A stretch of DNA of 37,409 nucleotides from Methanobacterium petrolearium (GTDB lineage Archaea > Methanobacteriota > Methanobacteria > Methanobacteriales > Methanobacteriaceae), in contig NZ_JAGGKL010000012.1 of NCBI RefSeq assembly GCF_017873625.1, forward strand, positions 35,001 to 72,409, written 5' to 3'. Made by a program: the position numbers and the translations under genes. Shown piece after piece: positions 20,628-29,257 of the stretch (positions are counted from its first letter, which is position 1; each line of letters starts with the position of its first letter). The notes beneath the pieces are model-generated. The model searched no databases. It saw only the letters and a program-made list of their open reading frames with translations, and was not told the DNA's origin.

Positions 20628-20951
20628 TCATGACCTGATCATGGTTAAAATCATTTTATACTGTTCCAGGGCATGAAGAGCGTGGGGTTCATTGGCAGGC
20701 ATTATGATCATATCTCCCCTTGCCAGGATGTTACTTTTACCAGAGATAGTTATTTCTGCCTTTCCATCGATTATTTGTACCATGGCATCAAAGGGGGCGG
20801 TGTGTTCACTTAACCCTTCCCCTTTATCAAAGGCGAATATGGTTACTGTTCCGGTTTCCTTACGGATTATCTCCCTGCTTACAACTGCTCCTTCCTGGTA
20901 ATCAAGCAAATCTTCGACATTAATTACAACAGACTTCAGTTCATCCGACAT
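20628..20951 (-). CDS. Single-domain cupin protein
   Basis: The 107-residue protein folds as a small cupin: GEGLSEHTAPFDAMVQIIDG is motif 1 with one histidine and a glutamine where a second metal ligand could lie, and GDMIIMPANEPHALHALE is motif 2 with its histidine. It resembles small archaeal and bacterial cupins that are often called cupin 2 proteins; the substrate is unknown. The ATG at 20951 is preferred to the GTG at 20960 because AAGGTGA overlaps that GTG and is correctly spaced from the ATG. Confidence 0.82.
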   Translation of the reverse strand: MSDELKSVVINVEDLLDYQEGAVVSREIIRKETGTVTIFAFDKGEGLSEHTAPFDAMVQIIDGKAEITISGKSNILARGDMIIMPANEPHALHALEQYKMILTMIRS

Positions 20952-21091
20952 TTTTTTCACCTTTTAGTTACGATGTATATTTACAATATAATCCATTTAC
21001 TGTAATCCATTTTTAACAGAATTAATACGTGCATATCTGATTTTACTTACATATTTCTGTGTTTTTTATCCATTCTGATCTGCATCTAATT

Positions 21092-21595
21092 TCATCCTTC
21101 CTCCATGAACTCAATTAGTGTTTGCAGGTAACCAAAGAAGTTTAAAATGGCATCCACGTAGTCCCTAGCATCATCTACATCATTTACATCGTAATCTTTT
21201 TTATATAGGATATCGTCAAATCTGGCCTCAACGTCTTCCCTAATGGAGCTTAAAAGGAAATTCATTAAATCATTTAAGTTTTCAGTTTTAACTGCCTGAT
21301 CAGCCATTACAATAACCGGTTCTCCATTGACAGGGGTGGGTTTAAGCCCTTCATAGGATATTCCCCTACCTTTCAAGTGTAATCTCACTGCAGTTTCAAA
21401 GAACCAATAGTCTGCCAGTTCCGCTGCATCTCCTGATAATTCCCTTACCACCAGTGTTCTTTCAAAGGCATCTTTTACCTCATCTTCATATTTTTCCCTG
21501 ATAAAAGGAAGCACATAATTAATATTTTCCATTTCCAGAGCTTCTTCAGCTGATTTAACCACCAGCCCATCCATGCGATCACAGCGGAGTGCCAT
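21092..21595 (-). CDS. Unrecognised acidic helical protein
   Basis: The 167-residue protein is rich in Asp and Glu, with an N-terminal MALRCDRMDGLVVKSAEEAL and the conserved-looking ADYWFFETAVRLHLKGRGIS block in the middle; the C-terminal third is predicted helical (DVDDARDYVDAILNFFGYL). No membrane helix, no metal cluster motif and no known catalytic signature were seen. The ATG at 21595 is supported by GAGGTGA seven bases upstream, whereas the frame can be extended to a TTG at 21622. It follows the same strand as the cupin gene, 140 bp upstream of it. The family is not identified. Confidence 0.6.
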   Translation of the reverse strand: MALRCDRMDGLVVKSAEEALEMENINYVLPFIREKYEDEVKDAFERTLVVRELSGDAAELADYWFFETAVRLHLKGRGISYEGLKPTPVNGEPVIVMADQAVKTENLNDLMNFLLSSIREDVEARFDDILYKKDYDVNDVDDARDYVDAILNFFGYLQTLIEFMEEG

Positions 21596-21879
21596 TTCTT
21601 TTTCACCTCTCGATTTAGTCAAGGAATATATTATTCTGAACCTATCCTAAATTGAATGACTAGTTAAATTGATATTTAATTCTTTTTAATAGATCGCAAA
21701 TATTTACTCAACTTATAGGCACATTGATCCTAGAAAGACACTTTTTTATGCCAATTTAATCCATTACGTGCTATTAGATATTTGTTGACAATGAGTATTA
21801 AATGATCTCCATCAACCTATGACAACCACAGATATTATACTATAAATCATTTCATGAACATATTATAACTGGTGATATT
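21596..21879. other. 284-bp intergenic region
   Basis: It separates two divergent unrecognised genes. ACTATAAATC near 21839-21848 is a plausible TATA box for the plus-strand gene, and GGTGAT lies just before that gene's ATG. Nothing else was seen. Confidence 0.5.
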
Positions 21880-22161
21880 ATGGATAAAGAAACTGAGGAA
21901 CTCCTGAAAAAGTGTGATAACGTGGAAGATACCAGTATCATGGGCGTCTGCAAAAACCTTTTAAACATGATGGCGGAAAAAAATGTGGTAATCGAGGATA
22001 AAGAAGGACAAACCTACCTGGACATGGCTGAAACCCTCAAACCTAGTGATGTATCACAGGTGTTACAGTTAGCCCTGAAAGTACGAGAAAGTGGAGATAT
22101 TACCGACGTAGACCTTAAAAATGAAGCAAGCAGGCTCATCAGGGCCATAGAAATGAGTTAA
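21880..22161 (+). CDS. Small unrecognised helical protein
   Basis: The 93-residue protein is charged and probably all-helical, with MDKETEELLKKCDNVEDTSI at the start and LKPSDVSQVLQLALKVRESG in the middle. It has two cysteines, no membrane segment and no nucleic-acid-binding motif that I can name. A GGTGAT ribosome binding site and a TATA-like ACTATAAATC upstream indicate a real gene. The codon use matches its neighbours. It is convergent with the ACT/DUF5612 gene. Confidence 0.6.
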   Translation: MDKETEELLKKCDNVEDTSIMGVCKNLLNMMAEKNVVIEDKEGQTYLDMAETLKPSDVSQVLQLALKVRESGDITDVDLKNEASRLIRAIEMS

Positions 22162-22268
22162 AACCCCTATATATGAGTTAAAAAAAATCACACCAGAAAT
22201 AAAACCTCAGGGAACATAAACTCAGATTATTTTTTTCCCTTTTTAATTTGTTTCCAAATTAAATCTGT

Positions 22269-22928
22269 TTAAAACCTTTTTTTACCTAATTTTTTAATAT
22301 CAAAGATCGCGGTGTCCGCCACTGCCATCACTGCCATTACCCCTGCCTGTATGGGGTCAGTTATAACCAGATCTGCCTCTTGAGTTATGCTACCAGGCAT
22401 GTTGAGACTGATTACAATCACTTCATGGTCTTTTTTTATCTCCCGGATAGCCTCGGTAATTCCTCCACCCATTAAAGATCCTGCCAATACCAGGGCACCA
22501 ACCCTGGGAAGTCTTCCAACTGCAGATACCGCCTCTTTAAGATCTTTTTCACCAACAAGAGGTATGGTATCAACACTGATATGTTCTCCCCGGATGTTAT
22601 GGCGATCTGCCTCGGTAATGGCCCCTTGAGCAACCATTGCCACCTGAGCACCACCACCAATTATGATGATCCTTTTACCAAAAACATCCTGAAGTGTGGG
22701 GCATTCTTCAACACTACGCACGGCTTCAATATTCTTGATATTCTCTATTAACTTATCCACATTCTGAACAGCCTCTAATTCCATGTACAATGAAGCATGA
22801 TCCTTATCTTCAACGAATAGATGAGTGTAAGTTATGTTAATTTCACATATAGCGGTTAATTCCGTGATATCCCGCAGCACACCTGGTTGGTTGATGGCCC
22901 TGATGTTTAAGGCAAATTCACCCATCAT
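22269..22928 (-). CDS. ACT domain / DUF5612 protein
   Basis: The 219-residue protein begins with an ACT domain (about residues 2-75, LNIRAINQPGVLRDITELTA) with the Asn-x-Pro-Gly-Val-Leu ligand loop. It continues with a Rossmann-like part containing RIIIIGGGAQVAMVAQGAI, ALVLAGSLMGGGITEAI and ADLVITDPIQAGVMAVM. This fits the DUF5612 family of methanogens. ACT domains bind amino acids, so it may be a sensor or regulator of amino-acid metabolism; the second domain's role is unknown. AGGAGA precedes two adjacent ATG codons at 22928 and 22925. Confidence 0.78.
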   Translation of the reverse strand: MMGEFALNIRAINQPGVLRDITELTAICEINITYTHLFVEDKDHASLYMELEAVQNVDKLIENIKNIEAVRSVEECPTLQDVFGKRIIIIGGGAQVAMVAQGAITEADRHNIRGEHISVDTIPLVGEKDLKEAVSAVGRLPRVGALVLAGSLMGGGITEAIREIKKDHEVIVISLNMPGSITQEADLVITDPIQAGVMAVMAVADTAIFDIKKLGKKRF

Positions 22929-23066
22929 AAAATCTCCTAAAGTTCATTATTAATTCTATCTAATACAACTTCTAATTAATTTATCCCCTATATTAATAAC
23001 AGTTAAGAAAATTACGTGAAGAACTTCAGATTGGATAATAAATCCAGACGTTATTGAAAAATAAAC

Positions 23067-23882
23067 TCACAACTTTTGACATGACGAACAGATATATGAA
23101 GATGTGCTTCCTGTTTTAATCTTTTCAACGGTCGTGCCACAAACCGGGCAGGCATCCCCCTCTTTATAGGCAACCAGGAAATAGTCCCGGTCGAATCCAT
23201 TTTTTTCTCCATAAAAATCTTTTTCATATAACAATCCTCCCTTATCCATGGCAGCCTTTAGGTTTTCCAGAATAATTCTGTGGAGATTATCTGTTTCATC
23301 TAAATTTAATGTGTTGGCCGGTCTTTTGGGATGGATTTTGGCCCTGAATAAGATGTCATGAATGTAAACATTGCCTATTCCACTGAGTTTCCTCTGATTC
23401 AGGAGGAGATTTTTAGTCTGGGAACGACTTTCACATAATTTTTTAAGATATTCTGGTGTAAACCCAGCATCCAGTGGTGAAATAGCCAGGTCTTTGGTGG
23501 CTTTATGATGGGCTAATTCTTCGTTTTCAAGGAGTTCTGCACGTCCCACCCACCAGAATCTGGAGGTGAAAGATGAACCATCAGAAAAGTGGAAAAGACA
23601 TTGAAAATCTTCTGGTAATTTTTTATCGTGTTCATGGAAAACTATGTCTGCACCCATACCCAGATTCAGCAGCAGATGATAATCATCTGATAACTGGATA
23701 AAAATCCATTTTCCCTTAATATAAACCTTAATTATCTTTTTACCAATGATTTTACTGACAAAATCATCGGGGGGTATGTTTAAACTTTTTTCCTGGAGCA
23801 AATCTGCTGAATCAAATTCTTTTCCTGGGAGTTCATGGTTCATTTGTCTAGCAAGTATTATGAGCTCTGGTAGTTCCGCCAT
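23067..23882 (-). CDS. Fpg/Nei-family DNA glycosylase-like protein without N-terminal proline
   Basis: The 271-residue protein has the whole Fpg/Nei architecture: N-terminal domain beginning MAELPELIILARQM, the LLLNLGMGADIVF strand, the helix-two-turn-helix with LSGIGNVYIHDILFRAKIHP, and a C4 zinc finger (Cys245, 248, 265, 268). In Fpg and Nei the first residue after Met is the catalytic Pro in MPELPE; here the codon is GCG and the residue is Ala2, while Glu3 is kept. It may work by a different nucleophile, be a lyase-deficient binder, or belong to a divergent subfamily. The start at 23882 is well supported (GGGTGGT upstream; the alternative GTG at 23888 only adds two residues). The neighbour downstream is an alkyltransferase, also a repair gene. 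Confidence 0.85.
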   Translation of the reverse strand: MAELPELIILARQMNHELPGKEFDSADLLQEKSLNIPPDDFVSKIIGKKIIKVYIKGKWIFIQLSDDYHLLLNLGMGADIVFHEHDKKLPEDFQCLFHFSDGSSFTSRFWWVGRAELLENEELAHHKATKDLAISPLDAGFTPEYLKKLCESRSQTKNLLLNQRKLSGIGNVYIHDILFRAKIHPKRPANTLNLDETDNLHRIILENLKAAMDKGGLLYEKDFYGEKNGFDRDYFLVAYKEGDACPVCGTTVEKIKTGSTSSYICSSCQKL

Positions 23883-23966
23883 TACCACCCACCCCTTTAA
23901 TTATTGTATTCTAAATATCTATAAAACTATTTTAATGATTAAATCTTTTTTTTATGATGAAATAAA

Positions 23967-24521
23967 TTACTTATAACTAAATCGGGGAGACATAACACAC
24001 CCGTTACTGTCGAAGTTAATTTCTTCAGCTTCAAGTAAAGCCCTTTTCATACCAATACCTCCTTGAAAGCCACCTATAGTTCCATCCGAGCGGATGGCCC
24101 TATGGCAGGGTATTATAATAGGAAAGGGGTTTGTTGCTAATGCATTGCCCACTGCCCTTGCTCCTTTCTCCACACCCAAATGTCGGGCGATGAATTGATA
24201 GGTACTAATGCTTCCCCGTGGGATCTGGTACTCTGCGAGTAATACAAACGTCTGGAACGAAGAACATTGCTCCAACGCCACATTTTCCAAGGAAAATATA
24301 ATATCTTCCCCTTCAAGGAATGATTTTATGGCTGTGGCTACCCTTTCAATCTCTTCAGAAGAAGAAACTTGAAGATTTGGATAAATGTTGAATGCCTGAT
24401 CTTCAGCATCCACTTCTGGTTTAGAAAGTAATATATGGTATATTCTTGGAGAATCATTGGATATAGACCATACCACTGCCACTGGCCCGAAGGATGTCTT
24501 TTTTAGGAGTTTTATTTTCAT
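23967..24521 (-). CDS. ogt: Methylated-DNA-[protein]-cysteine S-methyltransferase (Ogt type)
   Basis: The 184-residue suicide enzyme removes alkyl groups from O6-alkylguanine. The active-site cysteine is Cys139 in FPIIIPCHRAIRSDGTIGGF, and the helix-turn-helix with the arginine finger is GARAVGNALATNP (Arg122). The N-terminal domain (1-85) is the usual divergent ribonuclease-H-like fold. The start ATG has no strong ribosome binding site (GGATCCGGC upstream). It lies 84 bp upstream of the Fpg-like gene on the same strand, so the two may form a small repair operon. Confidence 0.9.
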   Translation of the reverse strand: MKIKLLKKTSFGPVAVVWSISNDSPRIYHILLSKPEVDAEDQAFNIYPNLQVSSSEEIERVATAIKSFLEGEDIIFSLENVALEQCSSFQTFVLLAEYQIPRGSISTYQFIARHLGVEKGARAVGNALATNPFPIIIPCHRAIRSDGTIGGFQGGIGMKRALLEAEEINFDSNGCVMSPRFSYK

Positions 24522-24670
24522 GCCGGATCCATGAGTGTTAAAATTTTAATTGTTAATTTAAATTATAATTCTGATTTTTAATAAATTCAATGCAAACAAA
24601 GAGATAGAAATTTCAAAGCTTGATAACGCTTAAAAATGATTTAAAACTAGAATAAATAAGTTAATTGCAA

Positions 24671-27600
24671 TTAAATTCTATCTTTGTATTTTAACTCTTT
24701 AAATCGTATTTCAAATAACGTTCCATGATGTGTTTCCAGTGTCATTTCACCACCTAATTGATTCAACAAATTATTCACCAGTTGAAGGCCCAATGTTTCC
24801 GTATTTTTAAATTCAAATCCTTCAGGGAACCCCACACCATTATCCCCAACCGTTAAATGATATTGATCACCATTTTTCTTTAGATATACCCAAATTTTCC
24901 CCCTTCTTTCGTCTGGGAATCCGTATTTCAGACTATTGGAAACTAGTTCACTTACAATCAGACCTAATGGCACTGCAGTTTCCATATTTAATGTTATGCG
25001 CTCTACTTCCAGTATAGGTGTGATAACTCCCATTTCTACTGCATATGAATAAAATAAACCATTAACTAGACTTTCAATATATTCCGAGATCTCGATATGG
25101 ACTAAATCTTCAGATTTGTAAAGTTTCTCATGAATAATGGCCATGGATTTAACCCGGTTCTGGCTCTCCATCAACACATTCACAGCTTCTTTATCATCAA
25201 CATACTGTTTTTGAAGGTTTAAAAGGCTGGAGATGATCTGCATATTATTTTTAACCCGATGATGAATCTCCTGTAGCAAAACTTCTTTTTCCTTTAAAGA
25301 AGATTTGATCTTATCATCAGCCTCTTTACGACGGGTTATATCACTACATATCAACAGAATATATTCCACTTTACCATCAAGTTCAATGAAAGTTTGTTTA
25401 ACTTCAATAAACCGAATTTCTCCATTAACATCATAAATTTTGGATTCAAAGGGAACTATTCCTTTACCTTTTGCCAACATCGGGAACCTTTTTATGTTTA
25501 ACTGGAGTTCTTCTTCAGGAAAGATCCCCAAATCTGTGAAAGGTTTATCCACCAATTCATCCCTTGTCATGCCAGTGACATCCATTGCAGCTTGATTTAC
25601 ATCTGCTAAATGACCATCTAAATGTAAAAGAATGGTATAATCCGGATCAGATTCAAATAGGACCCTATATTTTTTCTCACTATCCCTTAAAGATTTTTCA
25701 ATTTCTTTTCTGCCAGTTATGTCTCTTATTATAGATGTGAAGTAACATTCCCCATCAATTTCCCACTTAGTAAGGGACATTTCAAATGGAAACTCAGTAC
25801 CATCTTTTTTCAGTCCGGTTGTTTCTGTGGTGCGCCCTACTAAGCTGTGTTCACCAGTTGTTCGGAATTTTCTAAGAATTTCTAGGAATTTTCTCCGGTA
25901 CCTTTTGGGCATGAGTTTGGCTAGTTTGATGCCTTTTAATTCCTCCTGAGTATAACCAAACAGTTCTATTAAACTGTTGTTGAAGTACAGTATATTTCCA
26001 TGGGCATCAGTAGTTATAATCCCATCAATAGCATTTTCAGCTAGAGCACGGAAACGTAAAACATTTTTTTCCAATGCTTTTTGAGTGTTTTTAAGATCTG
26101 TAATATCTACAGAAGACGCTAACCAGTTATTAGTCCCAGGAAGTTCAGCCACAGTTACAAACATAGTTAGGTTAATGCCATTTTTACCCATGAAAACTGC
26201 TTCATATCTATTTGGCACAGAATCTGGTTCTTTCAAACGCTGCTGGTGGTATTTCTTCATCATTTCCAAGTAATCAGGATGGACAAAATCCATCCAATTC
26301 ATTTTACCTTCCACATCTTCACGCGAATAACCACTCATTCTTTCCCATTCGGAATTAACCATGAGAATGGTACCATCGTTCTTGAAAGCTATAAGTACAG
26401 TTCCACTATTTTCAAATAAAGCACGATATTTCCTTTCAGATATTGCTAAATCTTCTTCAATTAGCTTAAGTTCAGTTATATCCTGATTAACACCCCTAGT
26501 TCGAATTGTTTGGCCATTTTCGTCCTTAACAACCACAATACGAATCAACATAACCCTTTCTTTTCCATCGGGCCTGGTTATTCTGTGTTGAACCGTGCTG
26601 AAATATCCAGGATCATCGGTTTTTAGAGCCTTTGCAGTTTCTTCTGCCACTATTGGGGATTCATCAGGAGGAATGAAACGTTCAGTATATTTTTGGGAGG
26701 ACATCTGGTAACCACCCTCCCTTTGCTTGTTGGTGCCATAAAGTGAGTAAAATTGGTCATTAAAAGTGAAAGTGTCTTTTTTAACGTCGTATTCCCAGTA
26801 AGCAAGATTTGCTATGTCCATTCCCATCTTTAAACGTTCTTCACTGTTTAAAAGTGTCTCTTCCACATTCTTCCGCACAGTCACATCTTCGAATACTGTG
26901 GCAAAGAACCCCTTAGCCGGTGAAAAGACAGATATACTGAAATATTTATTCATAGGTGCAAAATACGATTCAAATTTTTCAGGATCACCTGATTCAGCCA
27001 CTCGCCCATAAATATCCAAATAAGGAGCTTTTTCAACCCCATATACATCAGAAGCCTTCTTCCCAATAACTTTTTGGCGTTGAATTCCCAAAATTGTTTC
27101 ATATGCGGGGTTAACATCCAAAATCATGTAATCCACTGGAACGTGATCATCATCATAAATTATTTTATGCATGGCCAGCCCTTCATTCATAGAAGAATAA
27201 AGTGACCTGTAACTTTCCTCATTCTCATGTAAGGTTTTTTCTACCTTTATATGTTCTGAAACGTCTTCACTAAAGATTATGATGCCACCGATATTATCTG
27301 AAGATAAATACCATGGATGTACTTCCCATCTAACATATTGAACACTTCCATCAGCACGAACAAATTCATCCGCATCAGCACGCTCAATAGAACCAGCAAG
27401 AGCACGCTTATGAACTTCTTTCAGTTCGTCGGTAATCTCTGGGAAAACATCATAATGAGATTTGCCGACAAGTTCCTGCCCATGAAGGTTATAATCTTCA
27501 ATCCAACGGTTACTAACCGCAATATATCTCATTTGCGTGTCAAACATGGCAATAGCAACAGGTGCACCATCAATAAAATGCCTAAATTCTTCATCATGTT

Positions 27601-28384
27601 TTTTCAAAGCTTTGTTAATTTTTTTTAACTCTTTTTCAGCTTTCTTACTACGAGTAATATCTCTGCCAACTCCCACTACAGCAATGACGTTTTGATCATC
27701 ATCCAGCACTGCCTTATCTGACCAGGCCAGCCAGCGACATCCATCTTTAGTCATGACCCGTTGCTCATGATAACAAGTATAAGGGGGTTTGAAAACGCAA
27801 CTAAAAGATTCTTTAGTTGTTTCAATGTCCTTTTCATGAACTAATGGCATGAATTTCGTACCTACTAATTCTTCTTCTGTTTTACCGAACATTTCACAGT
27901 AACTGGGACTTACAAAAAGTAATCGTCCTTCGGTATCTACTTTAACCACTAAATCTGTTTGACATTCTACCAGGAGACGGTATTTGGCTTCACTTTCTTT
28001 TAATTGTTTTTCCATCTTATTTTTGTAAAGTGCAAGTTCTATAGCATATTTAAGTTCAATGGGATCGTAAGGTTTTATAATATAACCATATGGCCCAGTT
28101 AATTTAGCTCTTTCAATTGTTGATTCTTCAGAATGAGCTGTTAAATAAATAACAGGAATATCTAATTTATTAATCTCTGAAACTGCTTCAATACCATTAA
28201 TTTCTCCCTTTAAAATAATGTCCATTAAAATAAGATCTGGCATTAATTCTAATGCCTTTTCTACGGCCTCTTCACCTCGGGAAGCAACATATGGAACTTG
28301 ATAACCGAAGGATTCTAAAGTTCGTTTTATATCCATTGCTTCTATGCTTTCATCCTCTACCAAAAGGATTTTAACCACAGACAT
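24671..28384 (-). CDS. Receiver - seven PAS - histidine kinase (HisKA_2/HATPase)
   Basis: The 1237-residue cytoplasmic protein starts with a response-regulator receiver domain (KILLVEDESIEAMDIKRTLE, phospho-acceptor Asp in LILMDIIL, LTAHSEES, and YGYIIKPYDP with the conserved Lys). Seven PAS/PAC units follow, each of about 125-130 residues, ending in motifs such as GVGRDITRSKKAEKEL, IIRDITGRKEIEK and ICSDITRRKEADD. The end is a HisKA_2 domain with QEIHHRVKNNMQIISSLLNL (His1041/1042) and a HATPase domain (SELVSNSLKYGFP, VGDNGVGFP, LGLQLVNNLLNQLGG). No membrane helix is seen. The ATG at 28384 is chosen: GGGGGAG lies eight bases before it, and the upstream extension to 28459 is not domain-like. 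No partner regulator is encoded nearby. It is divergent from the TetR cluster. Confidence 0.9.
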   Translation of the reverse strand: MSVVKILLVEDESIEAMDIKRTLESFGYQVPYVASRGEEAVEKALELMPDLILMDIILKGEINGIEAVSEINKLDIPVIYLTAHSEESTIERAKLTGPYGYIIKPYDPIELKYAIELALYKNKMEKQLKESEAKYRLLVECQTDLVVKVDTEGRLLFVSPSYCEMFGKTEEELVGTKFMPLVHEKDIETTKESFSCVFKPPYTCYHEQRVMTKDGCRWLAWSDKAVLDDDQNVIAVVGVGRDITRSKKAEKELKKINKALKKHDEEFRHFIDGAPVAIAMFDTQMRYIAVSNRWIEDYNLHGQELVGKSHYDVFPEITDELKEVHKRALAGSIERADADEFVRADGSVQYVRWEVHPWYLSSDNIGGIIIFSEDVSEHIKVEKTLHENEESYRSLYSSMNEGLAMHKIIYDDDHVPVDYMILDVNPAYETILGIQRQKVIGKKASDVYGVEKAPYLDIYGRVAESGDPEKFESYFAPMNKYFSISVFSPAKGFFATVFEDVTVRKNVEETLLNSEERLKMGMDIANLAYWEYDVKKDTFTFNDQFYSLYGTNKQREGGYQMSSQKYTERFIPPDESPIVAEETAKALKTDDPGYFSTVQHRITRPDGKERVMLIRIVVVKDENGQTIRTRGVNQDITELKLIEEDLAISERKYRALFENSGTVLIAFKNDGTILMVNSEWERMSGYSREDVEGKMNWMDFVHPDYLEMMKKYHQQRLKEPDSVPNRYEAVFMGKNGINLTMFVTVAELPGTNNWLASSVDITDLKNTQKALEKNVLRFRALAENAIDGIITTDAHGNILYFNNSLIELFGYTQEELKGIKLAKLMPKRYRRKFLEILRKFRTTGEHSLVGRTTETTGLKKDGTEFPFEMSLTKWEIDGECYFTSIIRDITGRKEIEKSLRDSEKKYRVLFESDPDYTILLHLDGHLADVNQAAMDVTGMTRDELVDKPFTDLGIFPEEELQLNIKRFPMLAKGKGIVPFESKIYDVNGEIRFIEVKQTFIELDGKVEYILLICSDITRRKEADDKIKSSLKEKEVLLQEIHHRVKNNMQIISSLLNLQKQYVDDKEAVNVLMESQNRVKSMAIIHEKLYKSEDLVHIEISEYIESLVNGLFYSYAVEMGVITPILEVERITLNMETAVPLGLIVSELVSNSLKYGFPDERRGKIWVYLKKNGDQYHLTVGDNGVGFPEGFEFKNTETLGLQLVNNLLNQLGGEMTLETHHGTLFEIRFKELKYKDRI

Positions 28385-28501
28385 AGCATTACTCCCCCTT
28401 TTTGTTATTGACCATAAAATTACTAAAAAAGAATTGTATGACATCATCAAATGGGCCATTTTATAGTTATTATTATCAGAGTTACAAACAATATAACTTG
28501 T

Positions 28502-28519
28502 TACGAACGAACGTTAGTT
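28502..28519 (+). promoter_or_regulatory. TetR operator copy 1 (upstream of TATA)
   Basis: TACGAACG-AA-CGTTAGTT is an imperfect inverted repeat (6 of 8 arm positions). It shares the 13-mer ACGAACGTTAGTT with copy 2, and it overlaps the upstream edge of the TATA box, where TFB would bind. Confidence 0.65.
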
Positions 28520-28525
28520 TTATAT
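28518..28525 (+). promoter_or_regulatory. TATA box of the tetR transcript
   Basis: TTTATATA lies between the two operator copies. Initiation is expected near 28548, leaving a leader of about 40 nt that starts just before operator copy 2. Confidence 0.55.
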
Positions 28526-28552
28526 AGTATGAAGAGAACCTTATAACTATGA

Positions 28553-28570
28553 AACTAACGAACGTTAGTT
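28553..28570 (+). promoter_or_regulatory. TetR operator copy 2 (downstream of transcription start)
   Basis: AACTAACG-AA-CGTTAGTT is a perfect 8-bp inverted repeat with a 2-bp spacer, 17 bp before the tetR ATG. The centre-to-centre distance to copy 1 is 51 bp, close to five helical turns, so both lie on one DNA face. Autoregulation by the adjacent TetR protein is the simplest reading. Confidence 0.7.
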
Positions 28571-28587
28571 AAAAATCAGGTGTATCC

Positions 28588-29223
28588 ATGAAAAATTCAA
28601 GATCAGAGGAAGAAAAAAAACCCACCAAAGAGAGAATATTCGATGTTTCCCTTGATTTATTCTCTCAAAAAGGTTTTGATGCAGTTTCAGTACGTGAAAT
28701 AGCAAGGGAGGTGGGGATAAGGGAAAGTTCCATTTACAACCATTACCACAATAAAGAAGCCATCCTGGATGCCATAATTGACTATTTTAAATCCGAACTT
28801 AACCAGAGTGGTTTACCAGAGGAAGAAGCTGATGCTTTGATGGAAAAGGGTCCTGAAGTGTTTTTCAAAGTGGGGGCAAAGGTGTATATTAACCAGATCA
28901 ATACCCCCAAGATGGAAAAAATATGGCGTTTGGTTTCCATAGAAACCTACCACAACCAAAAAATAAGGGAATTTTTTAAAACGGAGTTACTGGAAGATGC
29001 CCTAACAGTATGGGAAAATGTTTTCCGGATCATGATAGAAAAAAAGATGATTAAACCTTTAAATCCTAGAACTCTGGCCTATGAATACTTTTCATTTATC
29101 ATATTCCTGTTCTTTGAATATTTTGTACTGAAATATAATGATGATTTCAACTCATTCATGGATTTGGCCCTGGAAAGACTGGGTAACCATACAGAATTCC
29201 TTTTAAAAGCTATTGAAGTTTAA
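28588..29223 (+). CDS. TetR/AcrR family transcriptional regulator
   Basis: The 211-residue regulator has an N-terminal helix-turn-helix domain, RIFDVSLDLFSQKGFDAVSV then REIAREVGIRESSIYNHYHN (residues about 17-60), the standard TetR signature. The larger C-terminal part (about 65-211) is the ligand-binding and dimer domain, with aromatic-rich FSFIIFLFFEYFVLKY that suggests a hydrophobic ligand pocket. TetR proteins of this kind usually repress their own operon until a small, often hydrophobic, ligand binds. The two operator copies in its promoter fit autorepression. It leads the plus-strand cluster that ends at 36343; the next gene begins 34 bp later. Confidence 0.93.
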   Translation: MKNSRSEEEKKPTKERIFDVSLDLFSQKGFDAVSVREIAREVGIRESSIYNHYHNKEAILDAIIDYFKSELNQSGLPEEEADALMEKGPEVFFKVGAKVYINQINTPKMEKIWRLVSIETYHNQKIREFFKTELLEDALTVWENVFRIMIEKKMIKPLNPRTLAYEYFSFIIFLFFEYFVLKYNDDFNSFMDLALERLGNHTEFLLKAIEV

Positions 29224-29257
29224 TTAAAGATTGATATTATCATTTGAGGGGCAAAAA

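Larger units (their letters stand above)
28385..28587. promoter_or_regulatory. Divergent control region between the kinase and the TetR cluster
   Basis: On the minus strand ACTATAAAA near 28461-28469 is a plausible TATA box for the kinase gene. On the plus strand TTTATATA (28518-28525) is the likely box of the tetR transcript, flanked by two operator copies (separate entries). CAGGTG before 28588 is the tetR ribosome binding site. Confidence 0.5.

Noticed and set aside
28385..28459. N-terminal extension of the histidine kinase to 28459
   Set aside because: The receiver fold begins just after the ATG at 28384, which has a proper ribosome binding site; the extension covers probable promoter DNA.
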